This document shows, piece by piece, positions 1 through 7,826 of a stretch of 50,795 bases of DNA. The stretch comes from Herpetosiphonaceae bacterium (GTDB lineage: Bacteria > Chloroflexota > Chloroflexia > Chloroflexales > Herpetosiphonaceae): contig JABXJS010000185.1 in the NCBI GenBank assembly GCA_013538855.1, positions 1 to 50,795 of the forward strand. The letters run 5' to 3'. Position numbers and translations under genes: made by a program. Under the pieces are notes generated by a model. That model was not told the origin of the DNA. It saw only the letters and a list, made by a program, of their open reading frames with translations, and ran no database searches. How positions within the stretch are numbered: position 1 is the first letter of the stretch; every line of letters starts with the position of its first letter.

Positions 1-93
1 ATGCCGTAACGGCCATCTACGGCATGGTTCGGGCTATCCCGCTCGCACCGTACCGACCCTACACGCCACCCGAGCCAATCCTGTGATCTACTG
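1..93. other. Sequence unrelated to the rsgA gene that follows (window edge)
   Basis: RsgA homology in the downstream frame starts abruptly at the SLLNA stretch (base 94 on). Upstream of it, where the family has its GxxGxGKS P-loop, the frame encodes no glycine-rich loop, and it is closed by TAA at bases 7-9. The other frames show no P-loop either. A contig-end or assembly artefact, or a real rearrangement junction, could explain this. Confidence 0.5.
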
Positions 94-450
94 AGTCTCC
101 TCAATGCGATCGATGCCAACTTAAATCTGCGTACCGGCGATGTAAGCGATGCGGTCAATAAAGGCCAGCATACAACCGTTGCCGCACATCTTATCCCGCT
201 GGAGGGTGGCGGCTATGTTGCCGATACGCCAGGGATTCGTGAGCTGGGCCTCTATGCTATTCCTTCAGAGGATGTGGAGTGGTGCTTTCGCGAATTTCGG
301 CCCTACTTAGGCGAGTGTGCCTTTGCTAACTGCATGCACGAGCATGAGCCTGGCTGTGCAATTCGTGCAGCTGTCCAAGAGCAGGCGATCAGCCGCGCAC
401 GCTATGACAGCTATCTGAAGCTCTATGCTGAGTCGGCAGAGCTAGGCTAG
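94..450 (+). CDS. rsgA: Ribosome small subunit-dependent GTPase A, C-terminal part (5' incomplete)
   Basis: This is the C-terminal part of RsgA, the circularly permuted GTPase that helps late maturation of the 30S ribosomal subunit. What is visible is the end of the G1 region (SLLNA), then GQHTT, the G3 motif DTPG followed by IRELGL, and the zinc-binding domain with CAFANCMHEHEPGC (Cys/His ligands), ending in the usual helical tail. No start codon or P-loop is present: the homology begins at base 94 and everything upstream looks foreign, so the gene is truncated here. It ends at TAG 448-450, followed by a strong terminator shared with the convergent gene. Identification is secure; whether the truncation is biological is unknown. 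Confidence 0.88.
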   Translation, partial: SLLNAIDANLNLRTGDVSDAVNKGQHTTVAAHLIPLEGGGYVADTPGIRELGLYAIPSEDVEWCFREFRPYLGECAFANCMHEHEPGCAIRAAVQEQAISRARYDSYLKLYAESAELG

Positions 451-481
451 CAGGTTCTGCTGGTCGCAGGCACAATTTAAA

Positions 482-515
482 CAGAGGACTTCCTTGGGGG
501 GAAGTCCTCTGTTTT
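482..515. terminator. Bidirectional Rho-independent terminator between rsgA and the Clp ATPase gene
   Basis: A 12-bp perfect stem (cagaggacttcc / ggaagtcctctg) with a TTGGGG loop is followed by TTTT on the + strand. On the - strand the hairpin is followed by TTTAAATT, so it can serve both convergent genes. Confidence 0.85.
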
Positions 516-529
516 GATACTCGCGCTAC

Positions 530-1708
530 CTACACTTTGGTTTCGGTTGAGCGGGCGATTGCGGGACCAGGCGTGGCGGGCGGTGGCGCTGGCGGCCCAG
601 CTACCTCGCGCGCAGGCAGATCGTACTCGGCTGGCTCGTCAGGATTGTGAATCGCCTGTGCGGCAAGCTCTTCATCAGGCTCGAAGTAGAAGTCGAGATT
701 TTGACCATTATGTGGCTCGTCCTCAGAGAGGTCAATGAGCACCCGTGCGCCGCCGGGGATGCCGCCAGAGGCTAGCAGGTCGGCCAGCGGTGCATCGATA
801 TCTTTCATCAGCCGGGCGCGCAGTGGGCGGGCACCAAAGCGCGGATCGAAGCCACGGTGCAGCAGATAATCGCGGGCCTGCTGCGTTAGGTTGATCTCAA
901 TCCCGTAGGCCCGATACTGCTCGTTCGCCTCTTTGATCATGCGATCAAGCACGCGCTGCAGTGTTTCGCTGCTCAGGGGGCGGAAGGCAATGATCTCATC
1001 GATACGATTGATCCACTCAGGGCTGAAGACCTTTTGGAGCGACTCAAAGCCGATCTGGTAGATCTGCTGACCAGTGGCCTCGACATCGCGGTTAGGCGTG
1101 CGGAAGCCGATTGTACGCTTTGAGACAAAGTCGGCCATTTCTTTGGCTCCGACGTTGGTTGTCATAATGATAATGGCACGCTGAAATGAAATTTTACGCC
1201 CACCGTTGAGCAAGGTGATCTCGCCATCCTCCATAATCTGGAGTAGAAGATTCCACAGCTCAGAGGTGGCCTTCTCGATCTCATCGAAAAGCACAACGGC
1301 ATTATCTTGCTCGATCAACTCTGGATCAAGCAGCGGTTTTTGATCACGTCCTACGTAAGAGGGTGGCGCGCCGAGCAGCGCTGAGACCTCGTGGCCTTGA
1401 CTAAAGAGCGAGCAGTCTATCTTTAAGAACCCGCCGCCATTTGGATGTAAGAAGGCGGCCAGGCGCTTGGCACACTCGCTTTTACCAACACCAGTGGGAC
1501 CAAGGAACAGCAGCGACGCGCGCGGACGCTTGTGCCCGCCGGCGCTAAAGCCGAAGCGTGCCCGATTGAGCGCCCGCACCAAGCTTTCGATGGCGCGGTT
1601 TTGGCCAAAGACGCTTGAGTACAGCTCCTGTTCGACGGGATCGAGGGGATTTTTATCGCCTCGGGTTGCTTTGTGCATTGTGGGAGGAATGGATTGTGAC
1701 TCACTCAT
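530..1708 (-). CDS. Single-ring Clp/Hsp100-type AAA+ ATPase (D2 module only)
   Basis: This 392-aa AAA+ unfoldase resembles the second ATPase ring (D2) of ClpC/ClpA/ClpB, without the N-domain or D1. Visible motifs are Walker A GPTGVGKS (res 70-77), an aromatic pore loop around Tyr118 (PSYVG), Walker B VVLFDE (138-143), sensor-1 TTNVGA (183-188), an IGF tripeptide (200-202) where ClpA has IGL and ClpC has VGF for ClpP docking, the arginine finger NRID (Arg235), the small D2 subdomain and sensor-2 GARPLR (292-297). A Pro/Ala-rich tail ends the protein. The start at 1708 is preceded by GGAGG; an upstream ATG at 1726 lacks one. It is not ClpX (no zinc finger). The IGF loop suggests a protease partner, but no clpP is in the window. 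Confidence 0.85.
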   Translation of the reverse strand: MSESQSIPPTMHKATRGDKNPLDPVEQELYSSVFGQNRAIESLVRALNRARFGFSAGGHKRPRASLLFLGPTGVGKSECAKRLAAFLHPNGGGFLKIDCSLFSQGHEVSALLGAPPSYVGRDQKPLLDPELIEQDNAVVLFDEIEKATSELWNLLLQIMEDGEITLLNGGRKISFQRAIIIMTTNVGAKEMADFVSKRTIGFRTPNRDVEATGQQIYQIGFESLQKVFSPEWINRIDEIIAFRPLSSETLQRVLDRMIKEANEQYRAYGIEINLTQQARDYLLHRGFDPRFGARPLRARLMKDIDAPLADLLASGGIPGGARVLIDLSEDEPHNGQNLDFYFEPDEELAAQAIHNPDEPAEYDLPAREVAGPPAPPPATPGPAIARSTETKV

Positions 1709-1743
1709 GAAACTACCTCCATCCATGACAACGGTGAGGTTAA

Positions 1744-1784
1744 ATAAATCACCGCTGGATGTCTTTTCATTGTATCCAGCGGTG
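1744..1784 (-). terminator. Hairpin terminator after the SH3b protein gene
   Basis: An 11-bp perfect inverted repeat (caccgctggat / atccagcggtg, at 1774-1784 and 1750-1760) follows the SH3b gene in the leftward direction and is succeeded by the AT-rich tail ATTTATTT. It lies in the gap upstream of the Clp gene and separates the two transcription units. Confidence 0.7.
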
Positions 1785-1805
1785 AAAAGCGCGTCAAGCT
1801 AACTC

Positions 1806-2972
1806 CTATTGCACCACTGGAATACTCGCAATGATGTCCGGATTGATTGTTAACAAGAAGGCGCTAACCCAGCCCGTACCTTGGGGGGTTTCGATTTGGA
1901 ACCAAGAATTATCGGCTACGCGCCCAACGACCCTAACGTTCTGTCCGGCAGCAATCTGGGTAATTGGCTGCCCATTCACTGGTGTAGCACGGACATTGCC
2001 ACCGTTAAAGACGACGGCAAACGGGTTGTCGCCGCTAACAGTCGGAATGCGGTTGACATCAGCTGGTGGCAAGTCGATCAGATTGCTGTTGATCCATCCA
2101 GATACATTGTTCTCTGGAACAGGAATGAGGTACCAGGTCTCGGTGCCAACCGGGAGCTTGGCCACCAAGGTGGTTACCTGGCCTGGTGCAACATTGCCAA
2201 CGGCGTTTGCCGGACCGTAGGGCGATGCATAGGCGATGCCTGCACGGCTGATCGCGATGTTTTCCAGCGGGCCAGTGGCAGCGGGGGCTGGCGATGCCTC
2301 CACTGTCGGGGCGACAGTGGCTGTGTCGGTTGTTACCGCCGTTGTGGCGGTTGGCTCGGCTGTTGGCGTCGCCTCCGCAACGGCACCGAAAAAGCGCTCT
2401 TCGGCGGCTGTGGGAATGGTGAGGGTACTTGAGGTTGGCTGGGCATTTGCGAGTTCAGGGACGAGCTGGACTGTGTACTCGGCCGACTTGCGGCCAGCCT
2501 CGTGGCTATCGGCCTCGGGGATCATAAACTCTACATTGCCGCCGCTGACCTGTGCAGTGGTATCTGCGGCATTCCAGAAATTAAAGGGCGCGCCGTTCTC
2601 AAGCAGCTCGGCGGTGACGTTGGTTCCGTCAGGCGCGTTGGTTTTGGCGCTGATGCGGGTCACCAGCTGATCGTTGCGCACGATCATATCCGCCTGGGTA
2701 ATCTCAAACGTTGGCGGTGGAACTGGGGTGGCTTCGCTGGTATTGTCGTTTTGTAGAAAAACTACAGCATATCCAACGGCTCCTAAAAAGACCAAGACAA
2801 CCAGAATAATGAGGATGAGCCGAAGCGGATTACTCTTTTTTTCTTCTGGCGGCTCTGGCAGAGATGTGTAGTCAGTGGGCACATAATCGGCAGGCAAGGA
2901 GAGTTCGTCGGGAACCTTCTTGCGCCGTAAAAAGAATACGTTAGGCACAGGGTGTGCTACGGCTTGAGACAT
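1806..2972 (-). CDS. Membrane-anchored protein with two SH3b domains
   Basis: A 388-aa protein with a cytoplasmic N-terminus of about 50 residues (RRKK-rich), one strong transmembrane helix (LRLILIILVVLVFLGAVGY), an extracytoplasmic Pro/Thr-rich segment and a region that looks like a beta-sandwich. A Thr/Ala-rich linker and two bacterial SH3 (SH3b) domains follow; the second has the typical NVRATP...GWV pattern. SH3b domains usually bind peptidoglycan or peptides, so an envelope role is inferred; no catalytic domain is seen. The start at 2972 is chosen because GGGGAGG lies just upstream; the longer reading frame up to 3122 would overlap the divergent gene. Transcribed from a clear promoter at 3028-3056. 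Confidence 0.8.
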   Translation of the reverse strand: MSQAVAHPVPNVFFLRRKKVPDELSLPADYVPTDYTSLPEPPEEKKSNPLRLILIILVVLVFLGAVGYAVVFLQNDNTSEATPVPPPTFEITQADMIVRNDQLVTRISAKTNAPDGTNVTAELLENGAPFNFWNAADTTAQVSGGNVEFMIPEADSHEAGRKSAEYTVQLVPELANAQPTSSTLTIPTAAEERFFGAVAEATPTAEPTATTAVTTDTATVAPTVEASPAPAATGPLENIAISRAGIAYASPYGPANAVGNVAPGQVTTLVAKLPVGTETWYLIPVPENNVSGWINSNLIDLPPADVNRIPTVSGDNPFAVVFNGGNVRATPVNGQPITQIAAGQNVRVVGRVADNSWFQIETPQGTGWVSAFLLTINPDIIASIPVVQ

Positions 2973-3027
2973 GCGGCTCGCCTCCCCAACCCAAGTAGTG
3001 GGCGCTAAAATCCTGCAGATAGCAGGT

Positions 3028-3056
3028 ATTATAGCCGTAGGCTTTGGTTTTGACAA
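3028..3056 (-). promoter_or_regulatory. Vegetative promoter of the SH3b protein gene
   Basis: On the - strand: -35 TTGTCA (3056-3051), a 17-bp spacer and -10 TATAAT (3033-3028). The -35 overlaps a TTGACA on the + strand (3050-3055), but no matching + strand -10 is seen at the right distance. Confidence 0.7.
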
Positions 3057-3120
3057 CGAAGTATCGCTATGCAGTGTTGGAGTTCGGCGACGCTGCGATG
3101 CGGCAGGAGGAATAGAGAGC

Positions 3121-3750
3121 ATGCGCTTAATGTTGGTTCGTCATGGTGAAACGGCATGGAATGCGGTGCGGCGCTATCAAGGGCATCATCCGGTGGCTTT
3201 GAATGAGCGGGGCCGCTGGCAGGCGCAGCAGGCTGGTCGGCGCTTGGCACGCTGCGGTGCCGCCGCTCTGTACGCCAGCGATATCGCACGCGCCTGGGAA
3301 ACCGCCGAGCTGATTGGTGTGGCCACTGGCCTTGTTCCGCACGCTTGGCCCGCATTCCGTGAGATCAACGATGGTGACTGGGTTGGCCTCACGCCTGAAG
3401 AGCTTGAGCAGCGCTATCCTGAGCACATGGCTGCGATGCGCGCCAGCCCTGCCCAAACGATGCGCCTGAATGGCGAGTCGTATGCGCAGCTGCAGCAACG
3501 GATGATCGTTGGCTTCGAGCAGCTCGCTGCGCGTCACCCGCACGACACGCTGATCGCTGTATCCCATGGCGGGGCGATTCGGGCGCTCGTGTGCTTTTTG
3601 CTCGATGCTCCACTAGAAAATTTTGGACGGCTATGGATCGACAACGGCGGCTTTGCGGAGATCGTCAGCATGCCCACAGGTGGCTGGCGTGTGCTGCGCG
3701 TCAATGATGTGGCCCATTTGCTCGACAGCGACGTTGCAACCGGCGAGTAG
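3121..3750 (+). CDS. Histidine phosphatase family protein (phosphoglycerate mutase-like)
   Basis: A 209-aa member of the histidine phosphatase superfamily, branch 1 (GpmB/CobC type). The phosphorylated histidine lies in RHGET (res 7-11). The second catalytic His is in VSHGGAIR (His149), and the conserved acidic residue is in the REINDGDW region (80-87). Length is normal for the broad-specificity phosphatases. The start follows AGGAGGAA at ideal spacing. The substrate cannot be read from the sequence: phosphoglycerate mutase, alpha-ribazole phosphatase or a general phosphatase are all possible. The next gene starts about 100 bp downstream on the same strand, so the two may be co-transcribed. 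Confidence 0.85.
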   Translation: MRLMLVRHGETAWNAVRRYQGHHPVALNERGRWQAQQAGRRLARCGAAALYASDIARAWETAELIGVATGLVPHAWPAFREINDGDWVGLTPEELEQRYPEHMAAMRASPAQTMRLNGESYAQLQQRMIVGFEQLAARHPHDTLIAVSHGGAIRALVCFLLDAPLENFGRLWIDNGGFAEIVSMPTGGWRVLRVNDVAHLLDSDVATGE

Positions 3751-3851
3751 CTTTGACGCTCCTGCGTGGATCGGATAGAATGGCTGTACCCCCGTCAGTG
3801 TTGCCGGGGGCATTGTCAATGATGCACCCATCGAAACAAAAGGAGTGTTTT

Positions 3852-5174
3852 GTGACTGAGTTTGTGAAGCATATTCCCGGTCCACGTGCGCAGGAGCTTG
3901 TTGCTCGCGATACGGCGGTTATGGCCCCGTGTAGCGGTCGCGTCTATCCATTTGTGATGGAGCGCGGCCTTGGCAGCGAAGTCTGGGATGTTGATGGCAA
4001 TCGCTATATTGACCTCAATGCTGGCATCGCGGTAGTCTCGACTGGCCATAGCCACCCGCGTGTTGTCGCAGCGCTGCAGGATCAGGCGGCGAAGTTCATC
4101 CACATGGCCGGGACCGACTTTTACAATGAGCCGATGGTGATGGCGGCCGAAAAGGTCACGTCGCTGATGCCTGGCACTGGTGAGTGGCAAGTGTTTTTCG
4201 CCAACAGCGGCACCGAGTCCGTTGAGGCGGCGATTAAGCTGGCTCGCTACAACACCAAGCGCCAGAACATCATTGGGTTTTATGGCTCGTTTCACGGGCG
4301 CTCCTATGGTAGTCTCGCGATTACTGCATCGAAGCCATACCAGCGCAAGGGCTTTTTCCCAATGATGCCAGGCGTTTTCCACGCCTTCTACGCCAATCCG
4401 TTCCGCCCGCCGTGGGATGTTGATGCCGAGCACGTTGCGCAGTATGCGCTCGACTTTATCGAGAAGACGCTCTTCACCACCACAACCCCACCAGAGGATG
4501 TGGCCGCGATTATTGCCGAGCCGATCCAGGGTGAGGGCGGCTATATTGTGCCTGCGCCTGGCTTCTGGCAAGGGCTGCGCGATCTGTGTGATCGCTATGG
4601 CATCCTGCTGATTGCCGATGAGGTGCAGAGTGGCGTTGGTCGCACTGGCAAGATGTGGGCGATCGAGCACGAGGGCATTGTCCCCGATATTATCACCAGC
4701 GCGAAGGGCATTGGCTCGGGCGTGCCGGTTGGGGCGATGATCGCACGCAAAGAGGTTGCCAGCGTTTGGAAGCCTGGCGCTCACGGCAACACCTATGGTG
4801 GCAACGCGCTGGCCATGCGCGCTGTCTACGAGACACTGTCGCTGGCCGAAGAGGGCCTGATGGCGAATGCCTCCGAAGTGGGCGGCTACTTTATGGACCG
4901 CCTGCATGAGCTAGAAGATCGCTTCGAGCATATCGGTGATGTGCGTGGCCGTGGCCTGATGATTGGCATGGACTTTGTCAAGGATCAGAAGTCGCGCGAG
5001 CCACATACCGAGATGGCCAACGAGGTGATGACGCAGGCGTTTAAGCGGGGCCTGCTGCTGCTGACCTGTGGCAAATCGACGATTCGCTTCTGCCCGCCGC
5101 TCGTGCTCACCAAAGAGCTTGTCGACGAGAGCATCGACATTCTGCAGGATACGCTGAAGGCCGTTGGCGCATAG
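3852..5174 (+). CDS. Class III pyridoxal-phosphate aminotransferase (GABA/acetylornithine type)
   Basis: A 440-aa class III (subgroup II) aminotransferase, which moves the terminal amino group of an omega-amino acid such as 4-aminobutyrate, ornithine or beta-alanine to a keto acid. Visible are NSGTESVEAAIKLAR, the cofactor-binding Asp in IADEVQSGVGRTGK, and the PLP Schiff-base lysine in TSAKGIGSG (Lys285). The substrate loops look most like 4-aminobutyrate aminotransferases, but specificity is inferred only. The start is the GTG at 3852, since AAAGGAG lies 8-9 bases upstream; an in-frame ATG at 3822 is less likely. It may be co-transcribed with the phosphatase gene before it and ends before a strong hairpin. 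Confidence 0.9.
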   Translation: MTEFVKHIPGPRAQELVARDTAVMAPCSGRVYPFVMERGLGSEVWDVDGNRYIDLNAGIAVVSTGHSHPRVVAALQDQAAKFIHMAGTDFYNEPMVMAAEKVTSLMPGTGEWQVFFANSGTESVEAAIKLARYNTKRQNIIGFYGSFHGRSYGSLAITASKPYQRKGFFPMMPGVFHAFYANPFRPPWDVDAEHVAQYALDFIEKTLFTTTTPPEDVAAIIAEPIQGEGGYIVPAPGFWQGLRDLCDRYGILLIADEVQSGVGRTGKMWAIEHEGIVPDIITSAKGIGSGVPVGAMIARKEVASVWKPGAHGNTYGGNALAMRAVYETLSLAEEGLMANASEVGGYFMDRLHELEDRFEHIGDVRGRGLMIGMDFVKDQKSREPHTEMANEVMTQAFKRGLLLLTCGKSTIRFCPPLVLTKELVDESIDILQDTLKAVGA

Positions 5175-5192
5175 CGCCGCACAGCCAAAGGC

Positions 5193-5238
5193 AAAGCCAG
5201 GGCGCTGCATCCGTTGTGGTGCGCGACCCTGGCTTTTG
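5193..5238. terminator. Hairpin terminator between the aminotransferase and dehydrogenase genes
   Basis: The inverted repeat aaagccaggg / ccctggcttt is extended by an imperfect cgc/gcg, then TTTTGTG. It sits between two convergent genes and may act in both directions. Confidence 0.75.
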
Positions 5239-5295
5239 TGTCTCTGCAGCATTGCAGACAGAGCCATGCGCCATTGCATGTTGTCCTTTGGTGGC

Positions 5296-6372
5296 TTAGC
5301 CTAGGCTGGGCCACACTTCAAGCTTGGTGCGCACGCGGCGAATCACTTCGCTGGTGAAATCACTGGTTGTTGTGTGTCCACCTAGATCAGCCGTGCGGAT
5401 GCCATCGTAGACTGTCTCCAGCGTCGCCTCGCTAATCGCGCGGCCGGCCATGTCGGCCTGTGGGGTGCCGATGTAGTCGAGAAGCGCGGCTCCCGCCAGA
5501 ATCATGGCCATGGGATTGGCAATATTCTTGCCCTCCAGCGAGGGCGCAGTGCCATGCGGGGCCTCGGCCATCACTGTTTTGACCTGAAAGTTCTCGTCGA
5601 ACGAGAGCAGCAGCGACTCGGCACCAGCGATCGTGCCGAACATTTGCAGCACCATATCGCTCAAGCAGTCGCCATCGCGGTTCAGCGTCGGGATAACCAT
5701 TGGGTCGCCAGAGTTCGTGAGCAGCAGGGCGTAGGTGGCGTCGATCAGCTGTGGCTCGTAGCGCACATCGGAGTAGCGCTCGGCGGCTGCATCCATCTCT
5801 TCTTTGAGCATGCCCTCGTAGACTGGGCTAACGGTGTACTTGGGGCCGCCGAAAACCTTGGCCTTGGTGCGGCGGGCGTGAATAAAGGCGTACTCGGCCA
5901 CAGCGCGGCATGTGCTGCGGCGAATCTTCTCGGTGCGGAAGGCGATCTCGTCGCCATCGTCGGACTCGCGCCACTCTTTCGCCCCGTAGGCGTCATCAAC
6001 CGCCATACGAATAACCGAGATAGGCGCGTAGACGCCGCCGACTGGGCGTACACCTGGAATACGCCGACCAGTGCGCACAATGACCTTGCCGTCAATGTCT
6101 TGGCGCAGCAGCGCGTTGGGGCTGCCTACATCGCCGGCTTTCTCTGGCGTAATCGTGGCCGCCTTGAGGCCGTAGCCCGAGGCGCACATAGCCTCGGCAG
6201 CCGCATGGACAACCTCATTTTTCGTTGCACGACGGTTTTCTAGACTAAGATCGAAGCGCTGAAAAGTAACATCGACCCCTGTCACAGCTGGATCGAGAAC
6301 GCGCAGGCTTTCTTCTAAAAGTTCCTGGCCGGTCTGGTCGCCTTCCAGCACAACGATCGTTGGCTTTGTCAT
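5296..6372 (-). CDS. Isocitrate/isopropylmalate family dehydrogenase
   Basis: A 358-aa beta-decarboxylating dehydrogenase of the isocitrate/3-isopropylmalate family, closest in length to NAD-type isocitrate dehydrogenases. Motifs: the N-terminal VVLEGDQTGQE nucleotide-fold start, TPEKAGDVGSPN (substrate loop), the YTVSPVYEGM region, the metal-binding DGDCLSDM, the cofactor motif EAPHGTAPSLEGKNIANP and the C-terminal DLGGHTTTSDF. The oxidation of isocitrate to 2-oxoglutarate is the most likely reaction, though 3-isopropylmalate, homoisocitrate or tartrate dehydrogenase cannot be excluded by eye. The start has AAGGAGAA upstream and a consensus promoter at 6426-6454. Confidence 0.85.
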   Translation of the reverse strand: MTKPTIVVLEGDQTGQELLEESLRVLDPAVTGVDVTFQRFDLSLENRRATKNEVVHAAAEAMCASGYGLKAATITPEKAGDVGSPNALLRQDIDGKVIVRTGRRIPGVRPVGGVYAPISVIRMAVDDAYGAKEWRESDDGDEIAFRTEKIRRSTCRAVAEYAFIHARRTKAKVFGGPKYTVSPVYEGMLKEEMDAAAERYSDVRYEPQLIDATYALLLTNSGDPMVIPTLNRDGDCLSDMVLQMFGTIAGAESLLLSFDENFQVKTVMAEAPHGTAPSLEGKNIANPMAMILAGAALLDYIGTPQADMAGRAISEATLETVYDGIRTADLGGHTTTSDFTSEVIRRVRTKLEVWPSLG

Positions 6373-6425
6373 GTATGTTCTCCTTGTGTGTTCGACCGCG
6401 AGTGCGGGGGTTAGTGATCGTGCGG

Positions 6426-6454
6426 ATGATACAGAACCGTAGCGCGACTGTCAA
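6426..6454 (-). promoter_or_regulatory. Promoter of the isocitrate dehydrogenase-like gene
   Basis: On the - strand: TTGACA (6454-6449), a 17-bp spacer and TATCAT (6431-6426), about 55 bp upstream of the ATG. Confidence 0.75.
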
Positions 6455-6500
6455 AGTGAGCCGGCCTATCTGTTTGATTGACGCTGCCTAGTGCTGGCAT

Positions 6501-7616
6501 TTAGAGCTGCGCTTCGATGGCTGTGCGCATATGCTCACCGACGTACTGCCAATTGTACTGCTGTTGAACCAGCTGTGCGCCTGTGCGCCCAAGTGCGGCA
6601 CAGCGCTCAGGGTTGCTCAGCGCCTCAATTAACGTTTGTGCCAGTTGAGCGACAGTGCCTGGCTCGACGAGCCAGCCGCTGACCCCAGGCTGCACAATCT
6701 CTGGCATTGCTCCGATGTTGGTGGTGATCACTGGCAGGTGGTGCGCTAGGGCTTCAAGCACCGCGATGCCGAACGGCTCAAGCTTGGTGGGCAGACAAAA
6801 CAGGCTTGCTTGTTGATAGAGCACGCTGGTGGTCGCTAGGTCGACGCGCCCAAGCACATGGCAGTTGCGCAGCCGTCCAGTGCGTGGTGCTGCGCCAGCG
6901 ATTACAAGTTGGGCATGCGGGTGCCGTGCAAGCACAGCTGGCCACGCCTGGAGCAGCTCGGGGCCGCCTTTGCGCTGCCAGTCGATGCCAACAAAGAGCA
7001 CCCGTTGTTGTTGATAGCGCTCAAGTATGGGTGTGTCCAGATCAAGCGGCACATTGCTCCCAACATGAACACAGTGAACCTGCTCCGGTGCCAGCCCGTA
7101 GTCATTGATCAGCGAGCGGCTAATATTCTGCGAGCGTGTGAATACCGCGCGCGCATTAATATAGATGCTTGGCTCAAGTCGCTGCCAGGCTGGCGAGTAC
7201 AGATCGGCTGGCCGAAAGCCTGGATATGAGCGGTTGGCTAGCAGTGTGTGATCAGTGTAGACAAAATGCGGCAGGCCAGGCGTGCTGCCATCAAACAGCG
7301 ACTGCATCTGAAAGGAGAACGTGTACTTTTGCGCCCGCACAACTTGCTGGACAAGTCGCCGAAAGGTATGAAACATCAGCGCTGTAACAATAAATGTGCT
7401 GCGTGGGCTTTTGCGGCCAAGAATCAGGTCACACCCATATTCGCCGAGCATCCAGCAGCCGTTGAGCAGCATTGTGAGATGGCGTTGTCGTAGCAAGGGC
7501 AGGAGATCCAGCTCGATGATTTCTGCAGCGGGAAAGGCGTGGCGTAGCGCTTGCACGGCACTGACATTGGCTGGTGGCCACGGGCCTTTGCGCAAAAAAG
7601 CAATCTTATAAGCCAT
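6501..7616 (-). CDS. Glycosyltransferase family 4 protein
   Basis: A 371-aa GT-B retaining glycosyltransferase. The C-terminal half has the Glycos_transf_1 signature: RVLFVGIDWQRKGG, then LVIAGAAP, and the sugar-nucleotide-binding EPFGIAVLEAL (E-x7-E type) near res 282-292. The N-terminal half is diverged. It would transfer a sugar from a nucleotide donor to an exported or membrane glycoconjugate; donor and acceptor are unknown. The start is supported by AGGA upstream and a promoter at 7650-7678. It is not clustered with other polysaccharide genes here. Confidence 0.85.
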   Translation of the reverse strand: MAYKIAFLRKGPWPPANVSAVQALRHAFPAAEIIELDLLPLLRQRHLTMLLNGCWMLGEYGCDLILGRKSPRSTFIVTALMFHTFRRLVQQVVRAQKYTFSFQMQSLFDGSTPGLPHFVYTDHTLLANRSYPGFRPADLYSPAWQRLEPSIYINARAVFTRSQNISRSLINDYGLAPEQVHCVHVGSNVPLDLDTPILERYQQQRVLFVGIDWQRKGGPELLQAWPAVLARHPHAQLVIAGAAPRTGRLRNCHVLGRVDLATTSVLYQQASLFCLPTKLEPFGIAVLEALAHHLPVITTNIGAMPEIVQPGVSGWLVEPGTVAQLAQTLIEALSNPERCAALGRTGAQLVQQQYNWQYVGEHMRTAIEAQL

Positions 7617-7649
7617 AGTTTCCTAATCCGGTGAAAATCAATGCAGTGT

Positions 7650-7678
7650 ATTCTACGGCTAAGCGGCTTTCTCTACAA
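7650..7678 (-). promoter_or_regulatory. Probable promoter of the GT4 gene
   Basis: On the - strand: TTGTAG (7678-7673), a 17-bp spacer and TAGAAT (7655-7650). The rest of the 7617-7826 gap holds a 7-bp hairpin (gccgctg / cagcggc) before the Hsp70 gene and a TACAAT at 7743-7748 with no good -35. Confidence 0.5.
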
Positions 7679-7826
7679 TGTGCATTTTCAGATTCCACGG
7701 AGAAATCCGTCGTAAGGCTGATGCAGCTCGGCTGGACAGCGTGTACAATCGCACCTCACCGTTTGGCCGCCGCTGAGCTTCAGCAGCGGCTCCTTTGTGT
7801 CCCCATCAGCTTCAAGGAGGAAATCC

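Noticed and set aside
2971-3120. A longer reading frame for the histidine phosphatase starting at 2971
   Set aside because: The RHGE motif belongs near the N-terminus, and the ATG at 3121 has an ideal AGGAGGAA; the upstream part lies over the promoter of the divergent gene.
3816-4907. A 363-codon open frame antisense to the aminotransferase
   Set aside because: Low-complexity Arg/His/Ala-rich translation without motifs; the opposite strand has a complete class III aminotransferase.
7617-7826. A CIRCE (HrcA) or heat-shock element upstream of the Hsp70-like gene
   Set aside because: No TTAGCACTC-N9-GAGTGCTAA-like repeat was found; only a 7-bp hairpin is present, so heat-shock control is not supported.
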